Shown piece by piece: positions 1-5,936 of a stretch of DNA of 11,351 bases (the stretch's first letter is position 1; every line of letters starts with the position of its first letter). Below the pieces are notes generated by a model. That model searched no databases, was not told the origin of the DNA, and was given only the letters and a program-made list of their open reading frames with translations. The position numbers and the translations under genes were made by a program. Location: assembly GCA_021820805.1 (NCBI GenBank), contig JAKADF010000020.1, positions 1 to 11,351 of the forward strand. Direction: 5' to 3'. The stretch is from Bacillota bacterium. GTDB lineage: Bacteria > Bacillota > Bacilli > Alicyclobacillales > Alicyclobacillaceae.

Positions 1-525
1 AGTCCCCGTTGGGTTATTAGGTGAACACAAGTAGAGTAGTTTTGTTTTATCCGTTGCTTCTTTGGCAATAGCCTCAACATTGTAAGTAAAATCTGGATTC
101 AAGTCGACCGCTTTTATTTTTGCTCTCATAATTGCAGCACCAAAACTGTACTGGGAAAACGACGGATGAGGGACAATAACTTCATCACCATCATCCAGAA
201 ATGTTTCAGACAACAATTTAATAAGATCATCTGAACCATTACCAACCATCACTTGATCTGGCAACACGTCGTGAAAACGAGCAACGGCTTGGCGCAATAA
301 TTCACTCGATCCGTCTGGATATAAGTGTAACAATTGCATCTCATTTTCGATTGCTCGAACGGCTAGCGGTGAAGGGCCAAGTGCATTCTCATTTGCATTT
401 AGTTTCACAACGCGGCGTAAGCCGTACATTTTTTTAATTTCGTCATCCGTAATTCCTGGTACATACGGATGTATTGCCCCAATACCTGTACGCACTTGCT
501 CTTCTATTCCGGAAATGCTAGACAC
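1..525 (-). CDS. hisC: Histidinol-phosphate aminotransferase, 5' part (cut by window edge)
   Basis: The frame is open to the left window edge, so only the N-terminal part is present. HisC is a PLP-dependent fold-type I aminotransferase making histidinol phosphate from imidazole-acetol phosphate in histidine synthesis. The reading shows the family pattern: HPYVPG near the N-terminus, LNANENALGPSP, YPDGSSELLRQAVA, GNGSDDLI, and SPNNPTGT at the window edge. The PLP lysine lies outside the window. The start is uncertain. The frame reaches back to an ATG at 585, but that ATG has no ribosome site, overlaps a promoter-like TGATAAAAT, and the first ~20 residues look unlike HisC. GTG 525 and GTG 495 are closer to the usual start, and 525 is given as a compromise. 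It diverges from the threonine ammonia-lyase gene. A related class I/II aminotransferase is possible, but HisC fits best. Confidence 0.85.
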   Translation of the reverse strand, partial: MSSISGIEEQVRTGIGAIHPYVPGITDDEIKKMYGLRRVVKLNANENALGPSPLAVRAIENEMQLLHLYPDGSSELLRQAVARFHDVLPDQVMVGNGSDDLIKLLSETFLDDGDEVIVPHPSFSQYSFGAAIMRAKIKAVDLNPDFTYNVEAIAKEATDKTKLLYLCSPNNPTGT

Positions 526-583
526 CCCCCAGTACCATTTAGTTGACAACTCTGTTACAATACGTTTGGTAGAAATATAGACC

Positions 584-592
584 ATTTTATCA
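584..592 (-). promoter_or_regulatory. Candidate extended -10 promoter for hisC
   Basis: On the minus strand the sequence reads TGA-TAAAAT, matching an extended -10 (TGn plus a TATAAT-like hexamer). No good -35 is visible at 17 nt, as expected for extended -10 promoters. Transcription would begin near 577, downstream of the ATG at 585, which argues that this ATG is not the hisC start. Inferred by eye only. Confidence 0.35.
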
Positions 593-595
593 CAG

Positions 596-624
596 CGCCT
601 GAGTCTTGAACCATCCGCCAGGCG
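596..624. repeat. Inverted repeat between divergent hisC and ilvA
   Basis: CGCCTG at 596-601 is repeated in inverse orientation as CAGGCG at 619-624, with 17 nt between. It sits between two divergent amino-acid genes and next to a weak plus-strand -35-like TTGAAC (606-611). It could be an operator or chance. No T-box features were recognised. Confidence 0.25.
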
Positions 625-666
625 TATTTTTATGTGTAAATTTGTTATGAATAAGGGGGAAGTTGT

Positions 667-1899
667 GTGGATTCCACAATCAACCATACACAACCAACAT
701 TAGAAGATATAAAACTTGCAAGAAAACGCTTGCAAGGAATCACTCAAGAAACCCCGCTCGACGCCTCAGCAACTTTTTCGGCGTTAACGAGTAATCAAAT
801 CTATTTAAAACTTGAAAACCTGCAAAAAACCGGCTCATTTAAATTGCGAGGCGCTTTCAATAAGATTGCAAATTTAAGTGAAGAAGAAAGAAACCGAGGC
901 GTTATCGCAGCATCAGCGGGTAACCATGCTCAAGGAGTCGCATACGCTGCTAGATATCATGGTGCGCCGTGCACAATCGTCATGCCAGAAAGTGCAAGTC
1001 TTGCTAAAGTGGCTGCGACACAGGGTTATGGTGCGAAAGTTGTCCTTCATGGTTCAACTTATGATGAAGCATATGCTCATGCATTAGAACTAAAAGACAA
1101 ATATTCACTCACTTATGTTCATGCGTTTGACGATCCGTACATTGTAGCAGGTCAAGGCACAATTGGACTCGAAATTTTGGAACAAATGCCAAATGTGAAT
1201 GCAATCCTTGTACCCATGGGCGGCGGCGGGCTTGCTGGCGGTATTGCAATTGCGGTTAAATCTCTGCGCCCGGACGTCAAAATCTATGGTATTGAGGCTT
1301 CGGCTTCAGCTTGTTTCCGTTATTCCCTCGATGTCGGCCATCTAGAAGGCGTTATTCCAACACCTACAATTGCTGACGGCATTGCAGTCGGAAAGCCTGG
1401 ACAGTTGACATACAATTTGGCTCTTCAATACATCGACGACGTTATTACTGTCGAGGAAGAAGAGATCTCCCGTGCAATGGTGCTGTTAATGGAAAGAAGC
1501 AAGCTTGTCGTAGAGGGTTCTGGTGCGGCAACACTTGCAGCTGTACTTTATAAAAAGATCCCAGATAATCTTGGAAATGTTGTCCTCGTTTTATCTGGCG
1601 GAAACGTAGATGTAACAGTTCTCTCCCGAATAATCGAACACGGCCTTATTGAATCCGGACGTTATTTGCGACTTGCCGTAACTGTATCGGATCGTCCAGG
1701 GGCTCTCCGGTCTATTTTAGACATCTTTGCAGCACTCGGTGCAAATGTTCTTACTGTATCTCATCGTCGCTTAGGCTCAAAAATCTTGCTCGGGCAAACT
1801 GAAATTGAAATTGATCTTGAAACAAAAGATCACAACCATATTGAAACGATATATAAAACACTTCGAAGCAAGGGTTATGAACCAATCCGCCGTGACTGA
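667..1899 (+). CDS. ilvA: Threonine ammonia-lyase (threonine dehydratase) with ACT domain
   Basis: This PLP enzyme of the tryptophan-synthase-beta (fold II) family deaminates L-threonine to 2-oxobutanoate, the first step toward isoleucine, or a catabolic step in TdcB-like forms. Visible motifs are the PLP lysine K59 in KTGSFKLRG, SAGNHAQG (83-90), the phosphate-binding glycine loop MGGGGLAGG (184-192) and SGGN (310-313). Residues ~332-408 form a single ACT regulatory domain (RLAVTVSDRPGALRSIL). At 410 aa it matches the ~400-residue one-ACT form rather than the ~510-residue E. coli IlvA with two ACT-like domains. The GTG start is set by the ribosome site AAGGGGGA at 653-660, six bases upstream. 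It diverges from hisC and converges on the DUF502 gene. No neighbouring ilv genes are visible, so biosynthetic versus catabolic role is undecided. The ACT domain suggests feedback control. Confidence 0.93.
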   Translation: MDSTINHTQPTLEDIKLARKRLQGITQETPLDASATFSALTSNQIYLKLENLQKTGSFKLRGAFNKIANLSEEERNRGVIAASAGNHAQGVAYAARYHGAPCTIVMPESASLAKVAATQGYGAKVVLHGSTYDEAYAHALELKDKYSLTYVHAFDDPYIVAGQGTIGLEILEQMPNVNAILVPMGGGGLAGGIAIAVKSLRPDVKIYGIEASASACFRYSLDVGHLEGVIPTPTIADGIAVGKPGQLTYNLALQYIDDVITVEEEEISRAMVLLMERSKLVVEGSGAATLAAVLYKKIPDNLGNVVLVLSGGNVDVTVLSRIIEHGLIESGRYLRLAVTVSDRPGALRSILDIFAALGANVLTVSHRRLGSKILLGQTEIEIDLETKDHNHIETIYKTLRSKGYEPIRRD

Positions 1900-1917
1900 T
1901 GGTTCGGGCGAAACGAG

Positions 1918-2520
1918 TCATGGAATTTCGTTAGGTTTCGAAGATTCCATGGCTCGGCCAAGTCCAGCCGACACTGCAAATTTCAGCGCCTCTTCAACAC
2001 TCCAAGAGCATGGTTCGACTCGCTCTTTACTTACTATAACTGTGATTCCAGCTAACTGAAATGTATTTGGCAAGAAAACTGAAATGAACTCTCCTGCCGG
2101 ATCTACTTCTTCTGGCAAATGTTCATTTGTTACAAACCCTACTACTAACGCTCGTTCGTCAGGCCATTTTACAAGGACTGCACGCTGAAATCCACGATGT
2201 CTGGACATTATATTGCTTATCAATTCTTTTACAGTTGTATATAGAGTTTTTATAAATGGTGTATGGGTGAAAATACCTTCTATCCATTGAAGAACCTTCC
2301 GGCTGACGTAATTACGAGTCAGTGCTCCAACAAATGTTATTCCGATAACAACGAGTAAAAAGCCAACTCCTGGGATGTACACACCTTGGATTCGGTCTAC
2401 ATATTGCCCAAATAATCCATCGACCTGGTCAAAAACAAATATGACAACCCAAATTACAAACGCAAATGGTAAAACAGTGGCAAGTCCAATTCCGAAGTGC
2501 TGTGCAATTTGGCGAAACAT
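1918..2520 (-). CDS. DUF502 family membrane protein
   Basis: A 200-aa protein of the DUF502 family, whose molecular function is unknown. Two hydrophobic segments are visible, about residues 8-30 (GLATVLPFAFVIWVVIFVF) and 46-68 (GVGFLLVVIGITFVGAL). A soluble, probably cytoplasmic part follows, with the family-like stretch FTHTPFIKTLYTTVKELI and then FQRAVLVKWPDERALVVGFVTN. The ATG at 2520 is preferred because the ribosome site GAGGTGG (2526-2532) lies five bases upstream. A GTG nine bases earlier (2529) overlaps that site. It lies 24 nt downstream of the Ca2+/H+ antiporter gene on the same strand, so the two are probably cotranscribed. Its 3' end carries an inverted repeat around the stop codon. 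The family assignment is from recognised sequence patterns. A link to the antiporter is only inferred. Confidence 0.85.
   Translation of the reverse strand: MFRQIAQHFGIGLATVLPFAFVIWVVIFVFDQVDGLFGQYVDRIQGVYIPGVGFLLVVIGITFVGALTRNYVSRKVLQWIEGIFTHTPFIKTLYTTVKELISNIMSRHRGFQRAVLVKWPDERALVVGFVTNEHLPEEVDPAGEFISVFLPNTFQLAGITVIVSKERVEPCSWSVEEALKFAVSAGLGRAMESSKPNEIP
1919..1951. terminator. Hairpin over the 3' end of the DUF502 gene (convergent junction)
   Basis: CATGGAAT (1919-1926) pairs perfectly with ATTCCATG (1944-1951). Allowing one bulged base (1943), a further TTCG/CGAA adds four pairs around an 8-nt loop. The outer arm includes part of the DUF502 stop codon, and the threonine ammonia-lyase gene ends 19 nt away. 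No uridine run follows on either strand, so it may be an RNA-stabilising or Rho-related structure rather than a classical intrinsic terminator. Confidence 0.35.
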
Positions 2521-2544
2521 GATGCCCACCTCTTCAAAGACATG

Positions 2545-3603
2545 TTATAGTGCCGGGAGTGTATAAAATCCTACAGCCATTACAATATACGCGCCAACTG
2601 CCATTGCACCTTCCAGCCAATTCGACTCCCCGTCCAGCATAAGCACGACGACAAGCAGGACTGCAAAAAACATACTTGCAAGTTCAGGCCAAGAGAACAA
2701 TAAAGGCATTGGATTTTTAAAACTCAGACTGACAAAGAATAGGATCGGCGCAATAAACATAGCAACTTGCAAGCTACTGCCAATTGCAATTTCTAAGGAC
2801 AGGTCCATTCTGTCTTTCCAAGCCATCCACACAGCAGATGCATGCTCCGCAGCATTTCCAACGATTGCAACAACTACAATGCCGATAAACGCCTCGCTCC
2901 AGCCGAGCCGAGTCGCAATGTCCCTTACGCTTTCAACCAACCAATCACTTTCTAAGCTGACAAGAACTGTTGAAAACAAAAGTATGATTGACGCAGTCCG
3001 CGGCCGCCAAGGGATACCTTCTTCATCAGATGCACTTTTGTCCATATTGTCAAAAATATCTTGATGCGTAATAAGAGTAAACAACAGACCGGATATGTAA
3101 AGCAAAAAAGATACAAATGCGACGACACTAGATAAAACAAGACTTACATGTGACCCTTGTGAAGAAAAAACCTCTGGCAGCACGAAGGCAATAACTACGC
3201 CTAAAATGAGCATGGACCCTTGGTTGCGTGCGGCCCGAATATTAAATCGTTGAATTGGATGTCGGATGCCGCCAACAATAAAACTGACCCCTAGGACAAA
3301 TAAAAGATTGCCTAAAATTGAACCTGTAATCGATGCTTTTACCAGTGTAAGCAATCCAGCTTTGAGCGCAAAAATACCTATAATGAGTTCCACTGCATTA
3401 CCGAAGGATGCGGATATGAGTCCTCCTATTCTTGGCCCGGCGTACGCGGCAATTGCTTCAGTTGATCTGCCCATAAGTCCCGCAAGAGGTACAATCGCAA
3501 GACAAGATAAAATGAACTGTGCCGTGAGAGACACATGAACATACTTTGCAATGACACTTACAATTATCAAGCAAGCCATAATTGGCACAAATATTTTCTT
3601 CAA
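2545..3603 (-). CDS. Ca2+/H+ antiporter, CaCA superfamily (Cax/ChaA type)
   Basis: An integral membrane exchanger, expected to extrude Ca2+ (possibly other cations) in exchange for protons. The two inverted alpha repeats of the CaCA superfamily are visible: GNAVELIIGIFALK (E72 with the start used here) and GNAAEHASAVWMAWKDRM (E253). These two glutamates are the family's ion-binding acidic residues. About eleven hydrophobic segments cover most of the protein, with a short acidic loop (FDNMDKSASDEEG) between the halves, as in bacterial Cax proteins. The TTG at 3603 gives 352 aa, starts with LKKIFVPIM and has GGGGG at 3613-3617 nine bases upstream. An ATG at 3633 would add ten unlikely residues (CFWIWGLRF). 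It is the first gene of a two-gene unit with the DUF502 gene. Specificity cannot be read from sequence. Confidence 0.9.
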   Translation of the reverse strand: MKKIFVPIMACLIIVSVIAKYVHVSLTAQFILSCLAIVPLAGLMGRSTEAIAAYAGPRIGGLISASFGNAVELIIGIFALKAGLLTLVKASITGSILGNLLFVLGVSFIVGGIRHPIQRFNIRAARNQGSMLILGVVIAFVLPEVFSSQGSHVSLVLSSVVAFVSFLLYISGLLFTLITHQDIFDNMDKSASDEEGIPWRPRTASIILLFSTVLVSLESDWLVESVRDIATRLGWSEAFIGIVVVAIVGNAAEHASAVWMAWKDRMDLSLEIAIGSSLQVAMFIAPILFFVSLSFKNPMPLLFSWPELASMFFAVLLVVVLMLDGESNWLEGAMAVGAYIVMAVGFYTLPAL

Positions 3604-3663
3604 AAATCTTAACCCCCATATCCAAAAACACATGCACTCTTAATTTCTCCATAGGAACCTTAT

Positions 3664-3680
3664 GTTATATTCAAGATAAC
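3664..3680. promoter_or_regulatory. 17-bp palindrome resembling a PerR/Fur-type box
   Basis: GTTATATTCAAGATAAC is an imperfect palindrome centred at 3672; only the centre and one symmetric pair of positions break symmetry. Its inner 15 bases match 12 of the 14 defined positions of the PerR-type 7-1-7 consensus TTATAATnATTATAA. It lies between the divergent antiporter operon and the BtuF-like gene and overlaps the candidate -10 of the former. A metal- or peroxide-responsive Fur-family operator is plausible but unproven. Confidence 0.35.
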
Positions 3681-3692
3681 ACAACAAAATAA
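3664..3692 (-). promoter_or_regulatory. Candidate sigma-A promoter of the antiporter operon
   Basis: On the minus strand a weak -35 TTATTT (3687-3692) lies 17 nt before a -10 TATAAC (3664-3669). The -10 is half of the palindrome at 3664-3680, so a repressor bound there would block the promoter. Found by eye; the -35 is poor. Confidence 0.3.
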
Positions 3693-3726
3693 TTTACTGC
3701 TGAAAGCTCCATATTAGGAGGTTCTT

Positions 3727-4620
3727 ATGAAAAAACCATTTCGAATTGCTTCTTTATGCCCGAGCAATACTGAACTCATCGATGCACTTGGGCTTATCCC
3801 TAACTTAGTTGGTGTCGATAACTATTCCGATTATCCTCAAAAACAACTATCCCGTCTGCCTAGACTAGGTCCTGACCTACATATCAACATGGAGAAGCTT
3901 CTTTCATTACAGCCTGACCTGACACTTGCGTCACTATCAGTTCCAGGAATGGAACGTGTCGTAGAACAATTAAAAAATACTGGACTAAAATATATTGTAT
4001 TGTCTCCACACCGATTAGATGAAATTTTTGACGATATGAGAACTGTCGCTAAGCATTGTCAAGATTTCGCCCCAATTGATGATATTGAACAAAAAATTAA
4101 AGGCTACGAAAAGCAAGTGTCAACAATACGACAAGCAACAAAGTCGTGTGCATATAAACCTAAGTTGTACTTTGAATGGTGGGCAAATCCAATCTTTTCG
4201 CCAGCTCGTCGGAACTGGTTAACAGAGATAAGTGAACTTGCAGGTGCAGAAAACCTATTCGCTGATATTGATGACGATAAATATAAGGGTGATTGGACAG
4301 AAGTGCTGCGAAGAAATCCAGATTACTTTTTTGCTGTTTGGACAGGCATACCCCAAAGTAAGGTTCCTGTACAAAAAATTAAACAAAGACCTGGATGGTT
4401 AGGCCGCCAGGCATTTGCCGCTGACCGCTTATTTATTTTATCGGAAGGGCTTTACTGCAGGCCATCTGTACGCCTAATAGACGGCTTATTACAACTTGTA
4501 TCTCTTATCCATCCCGACATCGCCAATTCACTTGGTTTAGAAAGACCAGAAAAATACGGCCGGGTACGTACATGGAACGGAGAATGGCTTGGCGGAGAAA
4601 TGACACCTGCCAACAATTAA
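3727..4620 (+). CDS. BtuF-like cobalamin-binding-type protein without signal peptide
   Basis: A 297-aa protein of the helical-backbone metal-receptor fold (class III substrate-binding proteins, BtuF/TroA-like). It begins almost directly with the domain: RIASLCPSNTELIDALGL, then GVDNYSDYP, a mid region SLSVPGMERVVEQL, and a second lobe with FEWWANPIFSPARRNWLTEI, GAENLFAD and SVRLIDGLLQLV. Such proteins bind corrinoids or iron chelates for an ABC importer. There is no signal peptide and no lipobox cysteine, so it is predicted cytoplasmic, and no permease or ATPase gene lies beside it. The ATG has AGGAGG (3716-3721) five bases upstream, so the short N-terminus is firm. A palindrome at 3664-3680 suggests metal- or redox-responsive control. 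Ligand and role are unknown; cobalamin is only the family label. Confidence 0.8.
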   Translation: MKKPFRIASLCPSNTELIDALGLIPNLVGVDNYSDYPQKQLSRLPRLGPDLHINMEKLLSLQPDLTLASLSVPGMERVVEQLKNTGLKYIVLSPHRLDEIFDDMRTVAKHCQDFAPIDDIEQKIKGYEKQVSTIRQATKSCAYKPKLYFEWWANPIFSPARRNWLTEISELAGAENLFADIDDDKYKGDWTEVLRRNPDYFFAVWTGIPQSKVPVQKIKQRPGWLGRQAFAADRLFILSEGLYCRPSVRLIDGLLQLVSLIHPDIANSLGLERPEKYGRVRTWNGEWLGGEMTPANN

Positions 4621-4672
4621 AAAAAGTATATTGTAGTGCTAAGCAGGTGCTTTAAAGATGCCAGTTCCATAA

Positions 4673-4897
4673 TCAATAGTTTTTCCATTCATCTGGATCT
4701 GGCTCTTCTTTATCTTTTGGCCGCTTTAACCATCGCATGATATACCTAAAAATTAAAATGAGAGCACATATGCCAATTACACCATATCCAACAAATTTTG
4801 CATTAGTCAGGTGAAATTGATGTGACAAGTAAGCAGTCAGTTCCCAGGCAGCAATTGCAATTGCAGCCAACATCCAGTCTGGAAATCCATAATCCAT
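4673..4897 (-). CDS. Small two-helix membrane protein, unrecognised
   Basis: A 74-aa protein with two predicted membrane helices, about residues 8-26 (WMLAAIAIAAWELTAYL) and 33-53 (FVGYGVIGICALILIFRYIM). A charged tail, RWLKRPKDKEEPDPDEW, should lie in the cytoplasm by the positive-inside rule. I do not recognise the family. It is a real gene on three grounds: AGGAGG at 4905-4910 seven bases before the ATG, a strong promoter at 4953-4981, and a sensible hydrophobicity pattern. It converges on the BtuF-like gene (52 nt apart) and diverges from the zinc-ribbon gene. No function is proposed. Confidence 0.75.
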   Translation of the reverse strand: MDYGFPDWMLAAIAIAAWELTAYLSHQFHLTNAKFVGYGVIGICALILIFRYIMRWLKRPKDKEEPDPDEWKNY

Positions 4898-4952
4898 AAA
4901 GTTGCCTCCTAAAACTCACAAAGAGGGATAAAATACGATTTGAACCATGCCT

Positions 4953-4981
4953 ATTATAGAGTTTGTACAAGGACTGGTCAA
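4953..4981 (-). promoter_or_regulatory. Sigma-A promoter of the 74-aa membrane protein gene
   Basis: On the minus strand TTGACC (4976-4981) is followed after exactly 17 nt by a perfect TATAAT (4953-4958). Transcription would start near 4946 and give a ~50-nt leader before the ATG at 4897. Confidence 0.7.
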
Positions 4982-4992
4982 AACTCAAAAAG

Positions 4993-5022
4993 TTGTCTCG
5001 AGAATAAAGGTTTCTGTATAAT
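4993..5022 (+). promoter_or_regulatory. Sigma-A promoter of the zinc-ribbon gene
   Basis: TTGTCT (4993-4998) and a perfect TATAAT (5017-5022) are separated by 18 nt. The -35 lies only 11 nt from the -35 of the opposite promoter, so polymerase could compete at the two sites. Confidence 0.65.
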
Positions 5023-5084
5023 AATCACGTACATATTCGGTTCGGTCCAAAATGAGCCATCAAAGAATGGAGTGGAAACATTTT

Positions 5085-5270
5085 ATGTCTCGTCACCCTC
5101 ACTCAGTTGAATGCCCAAAATGCGGCAATAAATTATTTCGGGAGGAAAAACTGGTTGAACTGGATTCTACTGTTGTAGTCGAGGATAAATTACCAGTTTC
5201 AGCACAAACCATGAAAACAGTTTATAGATATATTTGCATCAGCTGCAACGAGATTATTGGCCAAAATTAA
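5085..5270 (+). CDS. Small zinc-ribbon protein
   Basis: A 61-aa protein with two Cys pairs, CPKC (C10, C13) and CISC (C51, C54), spaced as in a zinc ribbon, with a beta-rich middle (KLVELDSTVVVEDKLPV). It probably binds one Zn2+; the partner, nucleic acid or protein, is unknown. The frame is open back to ATG 5052, but that ATG has no ribosome site. GGAGTGG at 5069-5075 lies nine bases before ATG 5085, so the shorter form is chosen; 5052 and 5067 remain possible. The gene has its own promoter at 4993-5022 and converges on the pyrophosphohydrolase gene across a strong hairpin. The specific family is not recognised. Confidence 0.7.
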   Translation: MSRHPHSVECPKCGNKLFREEKLVELDSTVVVEDKLPVSAQTMKTVYRYICISCNEIIGQN

Positions 5271-5284
5271 AGGAATAAAAGGAA

Positions 5285-5330
5285 AGGGTCATTGGCATAT
5301 TCCTAAGTTCGGGTTTAGGCCAATGACCCT
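5285..5330. terminator. Strong convergent hairpin, probable terminator
   Basis: AGGGTCATTGGC (5285-5296) and GCCAATGACCCT (5319-5330) form a perfect 12-bp stem around a 22-nt loop. The loop can itself pair CTAA (5303-5306) with TTAG (5315-5318). It lies between convergent stop codons at 5270 and 5357. On the minus strand a T-rich tract follows (from 5284 leftwards), so it best serves the pyrophosphohydrolase gene. On the plus strand the nearest T-run is about 20 nt further on. Confidence 0.65.
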
Positions 5331-5356
5331 GCATTCTGGTTATGATCATTATTTTT

Positions 5357-5770
5357 CTAGCACTCACGCTTGACTAAAGCCTTCTTTGTTGCATCAGATC
5401 CAGGGGCGACATATTCTAAAAACATCCGTCTTTCAAAACCGCCGCACCTTTTTCGCTTTTCCTCTCTAGCATGTCTTACTTCTTCCATCGTCAATCCTTG
5501 AACTGAAAGCCATGCATCAATCGCTTCTAATAAATCCGACAACGTCTCCAGGCTTTCAGATTCGGCAAACCGCCCACTTGTGCGTATGATTTCGGAAAGC
5601 AAAGCTTTCCCATAACTTTCATCATCGGTGAGCTCATGCCAGACAGCGATATTCCCCATCGCCTCAATAATCTCTGGTATCCGATCTCTAACGAGACGGC
5701 GATAGTTCGCTGAAGATGTGAAACCTGGTCTGTCGGCGTCCAAGTACTGTGAATCCGCGTTCTTTGCCAC
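5357..5770 (-). CDS. MazG/PRA-PH-type nucleoside triphosphate pyrophosphohydrolase
   Basis: A 137-aa protein whose core YRRLVRDRIPEIIEA (23-37) is the hallmark of a widespread all-alpha NTP pyrophosphatase group, related to phosphoribosyl-ATP pyrophosphohydrolase (HisE) and MazG. It is followed by acidic helices, with LLSEIIRTSGRFAESESLETLSD and then LLEAIDAWL, which supply the Mg2+-binding Glu/Asp residues. Such enzymes hydrolyse (d)NTPs to NMP plus pyrophosphate; the substrate cannot be predicted here. The GTG at 5770 is chosen because GGAGGG (5777-5782) lies six bases upstream; an upstream GTG at 5803 would add eleven residues across that site. The gene is monocistronic, diverges from the LCP gene and ends at the hairpin 5285-5330. 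It is distinct from HisE of histidine synthesis, and the gene is far from hisC here. Confidence 0.82.
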   Translation of the reverse strand: MAKNADSQYLDADRPGFTSSANYRRLVRDRIPEIIEAMGNIAVWHELTDDESYGKALLSEIIRTSGRFAESESLETLSDLLEAIDAWLSVQGLTMEEVRHAREEKRKRCGGFERRMFLEYVAPGSDATKKALVKREC

Positions 5771-5863
5771 CGCTATCCCTCCGCATCTTTCGGGATATTT
5801 CACAGGTTACTCATAGAATGTGTATTTAGTATTTTGCAACAATCTTTGAAATTCCGCAAGTAT

Positions 5864-5892
5864 TTGTGGCAATAAGTTGGGCAATCTATATC
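5864..5892 (+). promoter_or_regulatory. Candidate promoter of the LCP gene
   Basis: TTGTGG (5864-5869) and TATATC (5887-5892) are 17 nt apart. Transcription would start near 5899, leaving a ~38-nt leader with the ribosome site at 5925-5930. Found by eye; both boxes are imperfect. Confidence 0.4.
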
Positions 5893-5936
5893 AGTACACT
5901 CGATGACACCCAATGTATCTCGTCAGGAGGGATAGT

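Noticed and set aside
586..666. Possible T-box or other amino-acid riboswitch between hisC and ilvA
   Set aside because: Only ~80 nt and no T-box sequence or stacked stems were recognised; just a 6-bp inverted repeat.
3458..3652. Minus-strand frame beginning with an ATG at 3652
   Set aside because: It lies in another frame across the antiporter's N-terminal coding region, has cysteine-rich unnatural composition, and its ATG is part of the GGAG-containing leader.
4604..4649. Inverted repeat CACCTGC/GCAGGTG near the end of the BtuF-like gene
   Set aside because: The 7-bp stem encloses a 32-nt A-rich loop and has no following U-run, so it is too weak to call a terminator.
4803..4988. Minus-strand frame overlapping the 74-aa membrane protein
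   Set aside because: It has no ribosome site, runs through the strong promoter at 4953-4981 and reads as an out-of-frame shadow of the membrane protein gene.
5052..5084. Longer start (ATG 5052) for the zinc-ribbon protein
   Set aside because: No ribosome site precedes it, whereas GGAGTGG lies nine bases before ATG 5085; kept only as an alternative.
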